Positions 8,318-16,680 are shown, numbered from the stretch's first letter. The stretch is DNA of 46,508 nt from an uncultured Lachnospiraceae bacterium (GCA_910583615.1 CAJTXP010000031.1:1-46508), one strand, 5' to 3'. The notes: generated by a model not told the origin, from the sequence alone. Program-made: numbers and translations.

Positions 8318-9615
8318 CACAAAAGCTTCCCTCCGCATTCGTATTCCGGATAGAGCCGCTGCACTTCCGATACCAGAAAGCTGGCGATATCCCTCTGGAG
8401 CCACGGTTCTCTGTCACCCGGATAAAAAGAGAGAAGCAGCTTTTTCTGCGCTTTTGTATCCCGAATCTCATCTTCCACAAAAAAATTCATGGAATAGGTC
8501 TGAGGAGCCTCCGGAAACTGCTCCAGTACTTCACAGTCCTGATACCGAACATAGGATTCCATGCCAAAGCCCTGAATAAAGCGCGCCAGTTCTGCCCGGG
8601 TCCGGATATTCATTCCCCATTTTCTCTGAAATTTCTCTGAAAAATTTTCTTTTCTCCGGTTTTCAAGCACCGGCCATGTATAGCGGTCAATCCTGCTGTC
8701 TCTGCCGTTCTGAATCATATGGATACTCCATTTTTTCGCTTCACTGCAGCTGCTCACAATACACAGTTTTTCATCTCTTTGGACAATGCTTTGGAGTTCT
8801 TCGTCCTCTTCTGCCAGATATGCATGCTCTGCACCATATTCCTGTACTGACAGCACATGTTCATAGTTTTTGTGATCCTCACAGGGCATCGGAAAACCGA
8901 CGCTGTCCAGAACCAGCCTTCTGACATTCCACACCGGCACCGGATCATACCGGATCACGGAACTCCACGTCCCGAACTGGATCTCGATCTTCTGAATCTT
9001 CTCCTGTCCGGTAAGCCCCTCTTCCAGCCCGGTAAGCATGACGTCCGCCATTTTATAGAGATACGGCGCATTCACCGTCTGCCACGGGATTCCGTTTTTC
9101 AGGAAAAGCTTATACAGCTTCGCCACCTCATCCAGATACCTGGTATTCCTTCTGAGCCTGACCCTGATCTTCCATGTCCGATCCGGCTGTTCGGTCTTAA
9201 GTGTTCCCTGAAACTCCGGATCTTTGCTCCACAGTTCCTGAATGTCCAGATAATCACACTGCAGCAGGACTGTCATGAGCGGAAAGCCGCCCTTTTCGAC
9301 CAGCGCCTCCTTAAGTTCTTTGATGCTGCAGCTTCGTTCTTCCAGATCCTCCGAAAGCATCGGCGTCATCAGATGATGCGACACATCCACGTATCCTTTT
9401 TCCACCAGACCCGTCCGGATCAGGCAGCGGTTCACATCGCAGGAGAGCTCCTCCTGGATCCGGTCCTCCAGATCCTCATACATCCTCTGGTTCGTCTCAT
9501 ACAGCGGCAGGAAGACTCCCTCCATCAGTTCCCGGAACGCCACGCGCTCCTCCAGATTCCGGATGTTCTGAATCTCCCGCTGTATCATCTCTTTCATCTC
9601 TTCTGTCCGGTCCAT
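8317..9615 (-). CDS. Unrecognised 432-aa protein, candidate baseplate component
   Basis: I start this gene at the ATG at 9615, behind GGGAGGAAATAGG; a longer frame to 9759 overlaps the Hsp70-like gene and lacks a ribosome site. The 432-aa protein begins with a helical segment (about 1-60), followed by alternating strands and helices. Phrases such as FLKNGIPWQTVNAPYLYKMA and IEIQFGTWSSVIRYDP hint at a structural, strand-rich protein, but I cannot tie it to TssF, TssG or gpJ. It is the largest of the four unknowns between the Hsp70-like gene and the spike genes. Its start lies at the Hsp70 stop and its end shares a base with the next start, so it is coupled on both sides. Confidence 0.6.
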   Translation of the reverse strand: MDRTEEMKEMIQREIQNIRNLEERVAFRELMEGVFLPLYETNQRMYEDLEDRIQEELSCDVNRCLIRTGLVEKGYVDVSHHLMTPMLSEDLEERSCSIKELKEALVEKGGFPLMTVLLQCDYLDIQELWSKDPEFQGTLKTEQPDRTWKIRVRLRRNTRYLDEVAKLYKLFLKNGIPWQTVNAPYLYKMADVMLTGLEEGLTGQEKIQKIEIQFGTWSSVIRYDPVPVWNVRRLVLDSVGFPMPCEDHKNYEHVLSVQEYGAEHAYLAEEDEELQSIVQRDEKLCIVSSCSEAKKWSIHMIQNGRDSRIDRYTWPVLENRRKENFSEKFQRKWGMNIRTRAELARFIQGFGMESYVRYQDCEVLEQFPEAPQTYSMNFFVEDEIRDTKAQKKLLLSFYPGDREPWLQRDIASFLVSEVQRLYPEYECGGKLL

Positions 9616-9616
9616 C

Positions 9617-12085
9617 CTATTTCCTCCCGTCGAAGAAGTTCTGCTCCCAGGTGTCGTCCTCAAAGTCGAAGAAAGCCTCTGCGCCGCGGTACAGCTTCTC
9701 TCCCTCCCGCAGGACAGGGAGCACCGTGAAGCCCCATCGTTTTCTCGATACCCAGACAAAGAACTTCATCTCGCCTTCCAGAATGATGTCCGTCTCTTCC
9801 TGAATGACGGTCCCGCCGTATTCCTGGTCGATCGCTTCCTGAGTCGTCTCCGTGAACTCCGCCGTGTCATAGATAAAATAACAGGGGCGAAGCCGCCTGC
9901 CCTGTCCGTCGTTCAGGTACAGATCCAGCTGCTTTCCGATCATGAACCGGGAGATGCAGCCGATATGGTCTTCCGGATCCAGGCTTTTCACCAGAATCTT
10001 TTCTTTGTTTTCATGGGTATAGGCCATGATCTCATAGGGAAGCGCGCCCACCTGATATTCCTGCGCCACCTTCATGTAACCAAGCCTGCAGTTCCGGATG
10101 TAGGACAGGGCCCCTTCCAGACAGCACATCTTGAGTTCGGTCCCGTCCGCATCCTTCTTCGCGGTCCGGATCAGTTTCCCGGGCACATACTGTTTCAGCG
10201 CCTCCAGAAAAAGCCCGGACCTGCAGGACTGCCCGGTCAGCTTGATCATCTCGTAATCCTGCAGCTCTCCGCATACGAACTTCTGTTCCAGAAACCGCTC
10301 CATCAGCCCGTAGATGTCAGGACGCAGCAGTTCCTCCAGCTGGTTGAGCCAGACCGGAAACTCCAGCTCCTGCCGGATCTGACGCAGCTGTCCCTCTTCC
10401 AGCACGGACAGCCTCCACCGGTCCAGAAAGACGGAATCCTCTGCTGCGTCTTTTCTGGTGGTGACATGAAGCTCATAGCGGAACCGTGTCTGGAAAAACC
10501 TTTTCTTCACCTGCTCGGCCAGGTCAAAGAGGCAGTAGTAATTGTTTTTTACAAAGAAATATTCCTCCCTGCCGCGTCCTTCATAGTCTTTGAAACGTGT
10601 GGGCAGGTACTGCTCTGCCTGCTGATATGCTCTTTCCAGATCCTCCGGAAGTTCCCGGGACGGGCCCGGACCGCCGGTTTCGTATCCCAGTTCTCTCACG
10701 ATGCAGGTCTTTAAAAGCTGCAGAATCCGGTAAGTCAGATTATTGCCTCCGAAATTGGTGTCTCCGTTCTCATAGCTGGTCCGGATATCCACCAGATACG
10801 ACACTCTGCTGTTTTCGATCCGGAAACGCCCGGAGGTCAGGTCCGTAGTCCCGCCGCCGCAGTCGATGACCAGCGCGCGGTACGTCCGCCCCTGCTCATA
10901 CCGTCCCTGATCGATCAGCTCCTGGATGCTGTGGAACAGCACCGCCATGCCTTCATCCAGCACGCAGTCCACCTGATACTCCGGCAGAAGCTCCTTGAAC
11001 AGCGACTGGAATTTTTCCTTCTGGCGGACCGGGGACAGCAGATGGATACTCTGAAACCGGCACTTGAACTGCTGCATTCCCAGATCGATCAGCCAGAGCA
11101 GGAAAGCCCGGAGCATCTCTTTTCTGGAGAGCTGGTACCGGTGCCCGCTCTCCAGGATCACGCTCTCCTGACGCTCTGCGTCGCTGACCCAGCGCTTGAT
11201 GTCGTGGAATATCGGCACGTCTTCATCCCGGTAACTCCGGCTGCCAAGCTTAAGCGCCTCATATCCGAATACATATCCGGGAGCGCCGTCCTTCTGCTCC
11301 GTGACTCCGATGACGCTGGGGATCACATGTCCCCCTTCTGCACTGGCCGTCTTTACAGATCCGTCCGGCAGGCAGACGCCCATGGTCGTGTTGGAGCTTC
11401 CGAAGTCCAGCACCAGCGGAAATACGGTCTTTGCAGCCGGGCAGAGCCGGATATCGAGAAGCGGGATCCGGAGCCCCTGCACATACCCGGGTTCCGGAGC
11501 CGGATTCCCCATGTAGCAGTCATAGAGATATTCGGATACCTGCTCTTTCGGAAAGTACAGGATGGAATACCGGCGTTTCTGAAGTTCCAGAACCGGCACC
11601 TCTCTGCTTTGAAACAGATAAAAGCGTCCTCTCCGCTCCCGGATACAGAAGCAGGTATAGATCTGATCCTGTTCGTCTACCAGAAGCAGATTGCCTTCAT
11701 ATAACCGGCTGTCCGCCTCGATCCGATAATCGTCCAGTTCGGTAAGCCCCAGCCCGTCATACAGGGTGATCGTTCCGGGAATGCGGATGCTACCATCGGA
11801 AACAGAAATCCCCGAACACCGGTCAAGAAACGCCTGCAGTCTCTCAAGTCCGCCCCCGCATGCTTCTTCGATATGCCGGTACTCTCTCTGTCCCCGGAAC
11901 CTCATGACCAGGCGGGCAAGGCCTTCCCGGTCGCTCTCCAGGCCGGAGGGAATGACCAGCCGTTCCTTCCGGCAGATCTCCCGGAGCTGGTACAACGTCA
12001 TCTTCTGAAGTTCACTCTCCCGGTAGGTCCCTCTGACAGCCTGCTCTTCCCGGCCCGGATTCAGCGTATAGGTATATCGGCTCAT
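9617..12085 (-). CDS. Hsp70/DnaK-like ATPase with N-terminal SAP-like extension
   Basis: This 822-aa protein has the actin/Hsp70 ATPase signature: phosphate-1 LDFGSSNTTMGV near residue 226, phosphate-2 VIDCGGGTTDLTSG near 406, a connect-like DEGMAVLFHSI near 377, and an adenosine-type loop LTGQSCRSGLFLEAL near 625. Two things differ from ordinary DnaK. There is a 220-residue N-terminal extension, whose residues 22-64 look like a SAP helix-turn-helix (MTLYQLREICRKERL), and the C-terminus lacks a recognisable substrate-binding domain and lid. A J-domain protein is encoded in the same operon (15695-16105), so the two probably work together. In this locus, which lacks a visible ClpV, they might assemble or dismantle the sheath or load effectors; that is a hypothesis. 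The start overlaps the previous gene by 4 bp (ATGA). Confidence 0.82.
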   Translation of the reverse strand: MSRYTYTLNPGREEQAVRGTYRESELQKMTLYQLREICRKERLVIPSGLESDREGLARLVMRFRGQREYRHIEEACGGGLERLQAFLDRCSGISVSDGSIRIPGTITLYDGLGLTELDDYRIEADSRLYEGNLLLVDEQDQIYTCFCIRERRGRFYLFQSREVPVLELQKRRYSILYFPKEQVSEYLYDCYMGNPAPEPGYVQGLRIPLLDIRLCPAAKTVFPLVLDFGSSNTTMGVCLPDGSVKTASAEGGHVIPSVIGVTEQKDGAPGYVFGYEALKLGSRSYRDEDVPIFHDIKRWVSDAERQESVILESGHRYQLSRKEMLRAFLLWLIDLGMQQFKCRFQSIHLLSPVRQKEKFQSLFKELLPEYQVDCVLDEGMAVLFHSIQELIDQGRYEQGRTYRALVIDCGGGTTDLTSGRFRIENSRVSYLVDIRTSYENGDTNFGGNNLTYRILQLLKTCIVRELGYETGGPGPSRELPEDLERAYQQAEQYLPTRFKDYEGRGREEYFFVKNNYYCLFDLAEQVKKRFFQTRFRYELHVTTRKDAAEDSVFLDRWRLSVLEEGQLRQIRQELEFPVWLNQLEELLRPDIYGLMERFLEQKFVCGELQDYEMIKLTGQSCRSGLFLEALKQYVPGKLIRTAKKDADGTELKMCCLEGALSYIRNCRLGYMKVAQEYQVGALPYEIMAYTHENKEKILVKSLDPEDHIGCISRFMIGKQLDLYLNDGQGRRLRPCYFIYDTAEFTETTQEAIDQEYGGTVIQEETDIILEGEMKFFVWVSRKRWGFTVLPVLREGEKLYRGAEAFFDFEDDTWEQNFFDGRK

Positions 12086-13713
12086 GGTCCCATCTCTCCT
12101 TCCAGCCCCGCGCGTGCGGCTGCGATCTTTTCCTCCAGGGCGGCGGCGCGGTCGGAAAGCTCCAGCCGTTCGTAGATGGACTGCGCCGTCCGGTAGTACG
12201 TAATGGCGTTGTCGTATTTTCCTTCCGCCAGCAGTTCATTCCCTTTGTTCTCCAGATCGATGGCGTTCTTCTGGTCATTGCTCTTCTGCTCGTTCTCCAG
12301 TTCCCGCTGCTCAGCCAGAAGCGCCTTCTCCTGTTCTTCCTCTACTTTCCTCTCCGCCTCTTCTTCCTGCTTTTCCTCCGCGATCTGCGCTTCCAACGCC
12401 GCCTGCTTTTCCAGCGCTTCCGCCTTGATATCCGCGTCATAGAGCGCCGCCGCCTTTTTCCGCGCTTCCTTATACGCCTCGATCGCCCCATCCCGGTCTC
12501 CGGACTCCTCCCGGCGGGTTCCCAGCTCCATCAGGTCCAGAAGCTCCAGATGTCCTTCTGTCTCCTCCAGCCTGGATTCTATGTAGGTTTTTCCCACATT
12601 TCCCGCCTCCCAGGACAGGTCCCTCGCCTTCCGGTACAGTTCCTGAGCCTTCTGGTATTCCTCTTCCCGAAGAGCTTCGTCCGCCAGGCAGATCTGCTCC
12701 GACAGCTTCTGATACTGTCCGGATTCTTCGGAAATCTCTGTATTTTTCAGACCGTCCGCCAGCTTTTTTGCCTCGGTATATTCTTCTGCCGCCCGTACGT
12801 AATTGTCGTATTTTATATATGCTTCGCCGCTCTCCATGCACTGTGCCAGGCTTTCCTCTCTGCTGCGGATGTTCCGGTGCCGGAGCCACAGCCCGAGGCT
12901 TATGCCGCCCGCGGCCAGAAGGAGCGGGAGCGCGATCATCAGAACTGTCTTCACAGACACCTTTTTCTTCGGGGAGCGGTAAACCTTGTCGATAAAGGTC
13001 ACTGCCAGCGTATAGTTGTCGATCTGATATGTTTCCTGCTTTCCCAGAATCAGGTCCTCCACCTGTTCAAGAATCTCCGTCGGCTCCTTCGCGTCTTTGG
13101 AGATGTCCAGAAGCTCCTGATCCCCGCAGGCTTCCCATACGCCCCGGCTCATCAGGTACAGGGTGTCTCCGTCCGCCAGCGGGTGTTTCTTTGAGACCTG
13201 AAGTTCCGGCCTGTGTCTGCCGCCCAGGCAGGAATACAGGTTGTTTCGCTCCTCATGAGCCGCCGCACGGTCTACAGAGAGCTTTTTCTCCCGGATCAAA
13301 TTCCCGGTCAGGGACTGATCTCTTGTCTTCAGGAAAAAGCGGCCGTTCCGCATCAGATAGAAACGGCTGTTTCCCGCATGGCAGTACCGGATCTTCCGGT
13401 AGTCGGTCACCGCCATGACGACGGACGCCTTCAGGCGCATGCCCCCTCTTTGTTTTTTCAGCTCTCTGTGAGCCGTATGCATGTATTTTTTCAGCCGGCC
13501 CCTGCTCATGGAAGGATGTTCGCCAAAGCTTCGGATCAGGCTTTCCACCGCCGTCTGCGCGCTGTTGGACAGAGGTTCTTCATCCAGGCTGTCCGCCAGC
13601 ACGTAGCAGGCGTAGTCGTCCATCTCCGCATAACCGAAGTAATCCCGGTTATTCAGTTCCTGCCCTTCCTCCGACAGGAACCCTGTCCGGAATTCAGAAT
13701 TGCTCCGTCTCAT
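12082..13713 (-). CDS. PP2C-like domain, membrane segment and TPR/coiled-coil tail
   Basis: The 543-aa protein has three parts. Residues 1-240 resemble a PP2C serine/threonine phosphatase: RDYFGYAE, CYVLADSL in place of the usual ADGMGG, CHAGNSRFYLMRNG, and IDNYTLAV near the end. The usual SDG metal motif reads MSRGVW, so one metal-binding Asp is missing. Residues 254-279 are a single membrane helix. Residues 290-543 are long helices with TPR-like periodicity and a Glu-rich coiled coil (EKQEEEAERKVEEEQEK), ending in a second TPR-like unit. The start at 13713 follows GGAGG and overlaps the neighbouring PP2C gene by 20 bp. It may be a pseudophosphatase or a phosphoprotein sensor that anchors the apparatus to the membrane. 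Confidence 0.75.
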   Translation of the reverse strand: MRRSNSEFRTGFLSEEGQELNNRDYFGYAEMDDYACYVLADSLDEEPLSNSAQTAVESLIRSFGEHPSMSRGRLKKYMHTAHRELKKQRGGMRLKASVVMAVTDYRKIRYCHAGNSRFYLMRNGRFFLKTRDQSLTGNLIREKKLSVDRAAAHEERNNLYSCLGGRHRPELQVSKKHPLADGDTLYLMSRGVWEACGDQELLDISKDAKEPTEILEQVEDLILGKQETYQIDNYTLAVTFIDKVYRSPKKKVSVKTVLMIALPLLLAAGGISLGLWLRHRNIRSREESLAQCMESGEAYIKYDNYVRAAEEYTEAKKLADGLKNTEISEESGQYQKLSEQICLADEALREEEYQKAQELYRKARDLSWEAGNVGKTYIESRLEETEGHLELLDLMELGTRREESGDRDGAIEAYKEARKKAAALYDADIKAEALEKQAALEAQIAEEKQEEEAERKVEEEQEKALLAEQRELENEQKSNDQKNAIDLENKGNELLAEGKYDNAITYYRTAQSIYERLELSDRAAALEEKIAAARAGLEGEMGP

Positions 13714-14596
13714 CTGTTACCTCCGCCCTCACAAGCAGGATACTGCCGTTCTCTCTCTGGGGACTTCCCGCCTCTTCCGCCGCACGCACGATCCGCTCCG
13801 CCTTCTCCTGCAGGCTTCCTCCTGCAAGCAGAAGATCCTCCAGATCGCCGGACGGCACCTCCTGCCAGATTCCCCGGCTCGCCATCAGGACCACGTCTCC
13901 GGTCTTTAAGCGGATGGGAAGCTCTCCCATCTCCACCTGACGGAACCCGTCCATGCCCAGATAATTCCACACGCGCTTTTCTTCCTGGCTCCACAGCGCT
14001 TCTCTTCGGGAGAGCTTTCCTTCCCGGTAAGACGCTGCCGCCAGAACATCGACGGTATGTCCCTGACTGACGGGAATCAGTTCCTCTCCCCGGAGCAGGG
14101 CGATACGGATATCTCCTGCCAGCGCATAACTGGCAGCAGCGCCGCTCAGATATACGGCTCCAAGGCTGGCGCCGCCCCGGCGTTCGCCGATGGTCTTCTG
14201 GATCCGGAGGTTCGCCTCCTGAAATGCGGTCCGGAAAAAATACTCCGGATGGTTCAGCACCTGATACGGTTCATAGCGGTCCAGCACCGTATCCACAGCG
14301 ATCTGCGCCGACACTTTTCCGGTATTGGCGCGGCCGATCCCGTCGGCCATGACCGCCATGACGCCTGCCCGGGTCCTGACGGCCTGCACGCAGTCGGACT
14401 GCAGCCCGCAGGTCCCGGTTGTCTGACTGACGCCCATATCGGGCAGCATGTCCTCTTCCTCCGTCTGTACGGACAGACTGCTGTAAGAACCCGCCGCCTT
14501 TCCGGTTCTCTGCATCAGGAGCCGTATGAGGACCGTACCCGCAAGGACTGCGGCCAGTAAGAGGATCGTTCCTGTGTTTTCCATGATTTCCGTCAT
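13694..14596 (-). CDS. Membrane-anchored PP2C-family phosphatase-like protein
   Basis: I choose the ATG at 14596, which overlaps the stop of the upstream FHA gene as ATGA; a GTG at 14614 is also possible. The roughly 300-aa protein has one N-terminal membrane helix (TILLLAAVLAGTVLIRLLM) and a PP2C-like domain: VMADGIGRANTGK is the conserved DG motif, followed by YALAGDIRIALLRG. Later motifs are altered: the SDG motif reads ASRGIW and the final DN reads ENGS. The same SRG(I/V)W change is seen in the neighbouring 543-aa protein. Known role of the family: removing phosphate from Ser/Thr, as PppA does in type VI systems together with an FHA protein. Activity is uncertain because metal ligands are changed. 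No kinase is seen in the window. Confidence 0.78.
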   Translation of the reverse strand: MTEIMENTGTILLLAAVLAGTVLIRLLMQRTGKAAGSYSSLSVQTEEEDMLPDMGVSQTTGTCGLQSDCVQAVRTRAGVMAVMADGIGRANTGKVSAQIAVDTVLDRYEPYQVLNHPEYFFRTAFQEANLRIQKTIGERRGGASLGAVYLSGAAASYALAGDIRIALLRGEELIPVSQGHTVDVLAAASYREGKLSRREALWSQEEKRVWNYLGMDGFRQVEMGELPIRLKTGDVVLMASRGIWQEVPSGDLEDLLLAGGSLQEKAERIVRAAEEAGSPQRENGSILLVRAEVTDETEQF

Positions 14597-15093
14597 TTCT
14601 TTGTATCTGTCCACTCAAAGTTCTCCCCGCACAGGGGCAGGAAGAGGAAGCGGCTCTCTCCCATCTCAATGGAATCGTAGGGCTTCAGCTCCGTCGGCAC
14701 ATAGACGGCTTCTCCGTTCAGATAGGCGATTCCGGAAGAGTCTCCCGGCAGGATCACCATGTTGCGTTTCTTCCGGTCATAGACGATCACCGCATGATTC
14801 CGCCGGTTGATCGTGTTGTCGCCCAGGATCTGGACGTCCATATCGTCTCCGCGCCCCACGAAATTCTTGCCATCATGGATCTTGTAATCCATCCCGACCC
14901 GCGCGCCTTCGATACAGACCAGCCATCCGCACACCGGCTCCAGTTCCTCTTCCAGGAGCTCCACCGGCGGTTCAAAACCGGCCGGCTTTACGTCCTTCTC
15001 TTCTTCTGAAAGCTTCATATTGCAGTATGGGCAGATCTTTCCATACCGCCTTGCATTATACACATGCCCGCTCGGGCATCTCACCAGGCTCAT
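14593..15093 (-). CDS. FHA-domain protein with N-terminal zinc-ribbon-like motif
   Basis: The start is the ATG at 15093 behind GGAGGAAGAGG; a longer upstream frame only shadows the neighbouring FHA gene. The 166-aa product begins with CPSGHVYNARRYGKICPYC, two Cys pairs like a small zinc ribbon. An FHA fold follows: FVGRGDDMDV, then NRRNHAVI, then YLNGEAV. The phosphothreonine-contacting Ser of the canonical SRxH motif is replaced (RRNH), so ligand binding may differ. FHA proteins recruit Thr-phosphorylated partners and control type VI assembly in Proteobacteria. This gene sits between another FHA gene (29 bp gap) and the PP2C-like gene, with which it overlaps by 4 bp, forming a compact phospho-signalling-like cassette. 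Confidence 0.82.
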   Translation of the reverse strand: MSLVRCPSGHVYNARRYGKICPYCNMKLSEEEKDVKPAGFEPPVELLEEELEPVCGWLVCIEGARVGMDYKIHDGKNFVGRGDDMDVQILGDNTINRRNHAVIVYDRKKRNMVILPGDSSGIAYLNGEAVYVPTELKPYDSIEMGESRFLFLPLCGENFEWTDTKK

Positions 15094-15122
15094 GGTCCTC
15101 TTCCTCCGATCTCGTTTCTGCT

Positions 15123-15698
15123 TCAGGAAAGTAAAAGTCTTGTGTTCGCTATATGGATAATATCTCCTGCCTCCACCCGGCAGGGACGGTTTGACACCTG
15201 ATAGCAGCAGCCGTCCCCCACCTTCTGCACCCGCACTCCGTTCACGGAGCCAAGGTCCTCCAGATACCACCGGTCCAGGCAGCAGTTCAGCGCCGCATGC
15301 TGACATTCTACAAAGGTGCTGTATGCGCAGTCCTCCAGATCTACATCCACCTCTTCTTTGTCATTTCTGCGCCCGATCACCATGGAGGTACGCCCTGCCA
15401 TGCTCCATGACTTTACCGGCCTGTTCTGCTCATCCAGAAGCAGAAGCTCCTGTACTGTCGGCGCCCCCTCCTGCTGCCGGTACTGTCCTTCTGTTCCTTT
15501 GCGGAACAGCTGGTGGCACAGATCCGCCGCCGCTGTTCCGGCACACAAAAACAGCGCCGTCAGATACCACGGCAGATAATCGGAATCCGCCCGCTGATGC
15601 CAGACCAGCGCCGCCAGCAGGAATGTCTGCAGAAGAATGAACCCGTCGCAGGCCGCCTTGATCATCTGTTTTTTTCTCATCTGTTCTCTACCCGTCAT
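15123..15698 (-). CDS. Membrane FHA-domain protein
   Basis: This 191-aa protein has two closely spaced N-terminal hydrophobic helices (about 14-34 and 42-62: FILLQTFLLAALVW and WYLTALFLCAGTAAADL), so the rest is probably cytoplasmic. Residues 85-191 form an FHA domain: MVIGRRNDKEEVDVDL, FVECQHAAL, WYLEDLGSVNGVRV. The GR and NG landmarks are intact, but the usual Ser before the conserved His is Glu. Its ATG overlaps the J-domain gene's TGA (ATGA), so translation is coupled. With the two PP2C-like proteins and the VWA protein it is one of four membrane-anchored products in the locus, which may replace the TssJLM complex. That last point is inference. Confidence 0.8.
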   Translation of the reverse strand: MTGREQMRKKQMIKAACDGFILLQTFLLAALVWHQRADSDYLPWYLTALFLCAGTAAADLCHQLFRKGTEGQYRQQEGAPTVQELLLLDEQNRPVKSWSMAGRTSMVIGRRNDKEEVDVDLEDCAYSTFVECQHAALNCCLDRWYLEDLGSVNGVRVQKVGDGCCYQVSNRPCRVEAGDIIHIANTRLLLS

Positions 15699-16105
15699 CT
15701 GATATGCTGAAAAAAGGAGGCAAACCGTTCCTCCGGTTTCATGGCTCCTTTGGGATCTTCCCTCTTCCTGTCCTGATAAGTCTCCATGCCATTTCCTGGC
15801 TGAAACCCGAAGAAACGCTCAAAAGCGCTTCTGTCCGGAACCGGACCGGGACCTTTCTTTTCTTCTGTTCCCGCCTTCTGTTCCGCCCGGGACGCATTCT
15901 GCCGCTTCCGGTCATAGTCTGCCCTTTTCTTTGGATCTCCAAGTACTCCATAAGCCTCCTGGATCTCATACATCCGCTGTTTTTTCCGAGGGTCGTCCCC
16001 CACCACATCCGGATGATATTCCTTCGCCAGCCTCCGATAGGCTGCCTTAATCTCCTTTTCGGAGGCGTCGGAAGCAATCCCCAGCACTTTATAGTAATCC
16101 GCCAT
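15695..16105 (-). CDS. J-domain (DnaJ-like) co-chaperone
   Basis: The 136-aa form starts at the ATG at 16105 (MADYYKVLG), where every J domain of this type begins; a GTG at 16162 would add 19 residues but lies next to a strong hairpin and has no ribosome site. Residues 1-68 are a complete J domain with helix II (AAYRRLAKEY), the essential HPD tripeptide, and helix III-IV ending in DPKKRADYDRKRQ. The rest is a basic, Pro/Gly-containing linker and a short Phe-rich tail (ERFFGFQPG, RFASFF). There is no zinc domain or classical C-terminal domain. J domains stimulate Hsp70 ATPases, and an Hsp70-like gene lies downstream in the same operon, so this is probably its dedicated partner. Confidence 0.88.
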   Translation of the reverse strand: MADYYKVLGIASDASEKEIKAAYRRLAKEYHPDVVGDDPRKKQRMYEIQEAYGVLGDPKKRADYDRKRQNASRAEQKAGTEEKKGPGPVPDRSAFERFFGFQPGNGMETYQDRKREDPKGAMKPEERFASFFQHIR

Positions 16106-16167
16106 ATCTGCCACGCTCTCTGTTTTCTGTCCGGTTATCCCGAACGGACTGCCGCAGAACACGCTGC

Positions 16168-16221
16168 TGTCCGCATGCTCAGCAACGTTTCATTCCGTAA
16201 CAGCTGCTGAACATGCTGACA
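16168..16221 (-). other. Large intercistronic hairpin between tube and J-domain genes
   Basis: Two 17-bp arms, at 16168-16184 and 16205-16221, are inverted copies with two mismatches and a 20-base loop. In the minus-strand transcript the structure lies directly after the second tube gene. There is no T-run after it, so it is not a clear terminator. It may protect the 3' end of the sheath/tube part of the message or lower downstream expression. Confidence 0.6.
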
Positions 16222-16254
16222 GATCTTCGCTCTGCGGCAGCCGCTTCTCTGCTT

Positions 16255-16680
16255 CTATGCGCTGTATCCGCCTTCTACCGCTACCTGCGCCATCTTATCC
16301 TTTTTCTGTTTGATGATCAGGGTAAAGGCGCCGACGCCTTCCGCATCCCCGTAATCCTCCTGGTAATCCACCACGAATGCATTGGGAAACGTGTATTTTC
16401 TGACTACCTGGGAAGCTGCGATCACTTCCACGACTGCCTTCCGGTAGCAGTCCGACTTCTCCGCCGGTACCAGTGACCACTGTCCGATCTGTTTGGTTGC
16501 ATCAAAAGGATCGCCGTCCACTGCGGTCAGTATCTTGCCCGTGACGGTAAGCGTGCTCCCAAGATCCGTGGAACGCGCATTGGAGTCCAGCGGAATATCC
16601 GCTCCGAATCTCACGCCGGTTATGCTGGTGGTTCCCAGGCTGATCTCATTTGGTCCTTCTACTTTCAATGTAAATCCCAT
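16255..16680 (-). CDS. Tail-tube (Hcp-like) protein, copy 2
   Basis: The 141-aa product is about 60% identical by eye to the neighbouring 142-aa protein. Both begin MGF.LK.EG, share the block DSNARSTDLGST, and continue with WxLVPAE.SDCYR, PNAFVV.Y.ED and KQKKDKM. Size, strand-rich composition and placement directly after the sheath-like gene match the inner-tube protein of contractile systems (Hcp/TssD or phage tube). No signal peptide is present, as expected for a tube protein. The fold call rests on context more than on a diagnostic motif. A duplicated tube gene might give a mixed tube, or one copy may cap or initiate it. The start at 16680 has AGGAAG/AGGAA sites upstream. Confidence 0.68.
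   Translation of the reverse strand: MGFTLKVEGPNEISLGTTSITGVRFGADIPLDSNARSTDLGSTLTVTGKILTAVDGDPFDATKQIGQWSLVPAEKSDCYRKAVVEVIAASQVVRKYTFPNAFVVDYQEDYGDAEGVGAFTLIIKQKKDKMAQVAVEGGYSA

Noticed and set aside
9616..9759. N-terminal extension of the 432-aa protein
   Set aside because: It falls inside the Hsp70-like gene and reads as low-quality Ser/Arg sequence; the ATG at 9615 has a strong ribosome site.
15094..15306. N-terminal extension of the 166-aa FHA protein
   Set aside because: It overlaps the preceding FHA gene; the ATG at 15093 has GGAGGAAGAGG and opens the Cys-rich motif.
16106..16162. GTG start that lengthens the J-domain protein
   Set aside because: No ribosome site, close to a large hairpin, and J domains of this kind begin at MADYYKVLG.
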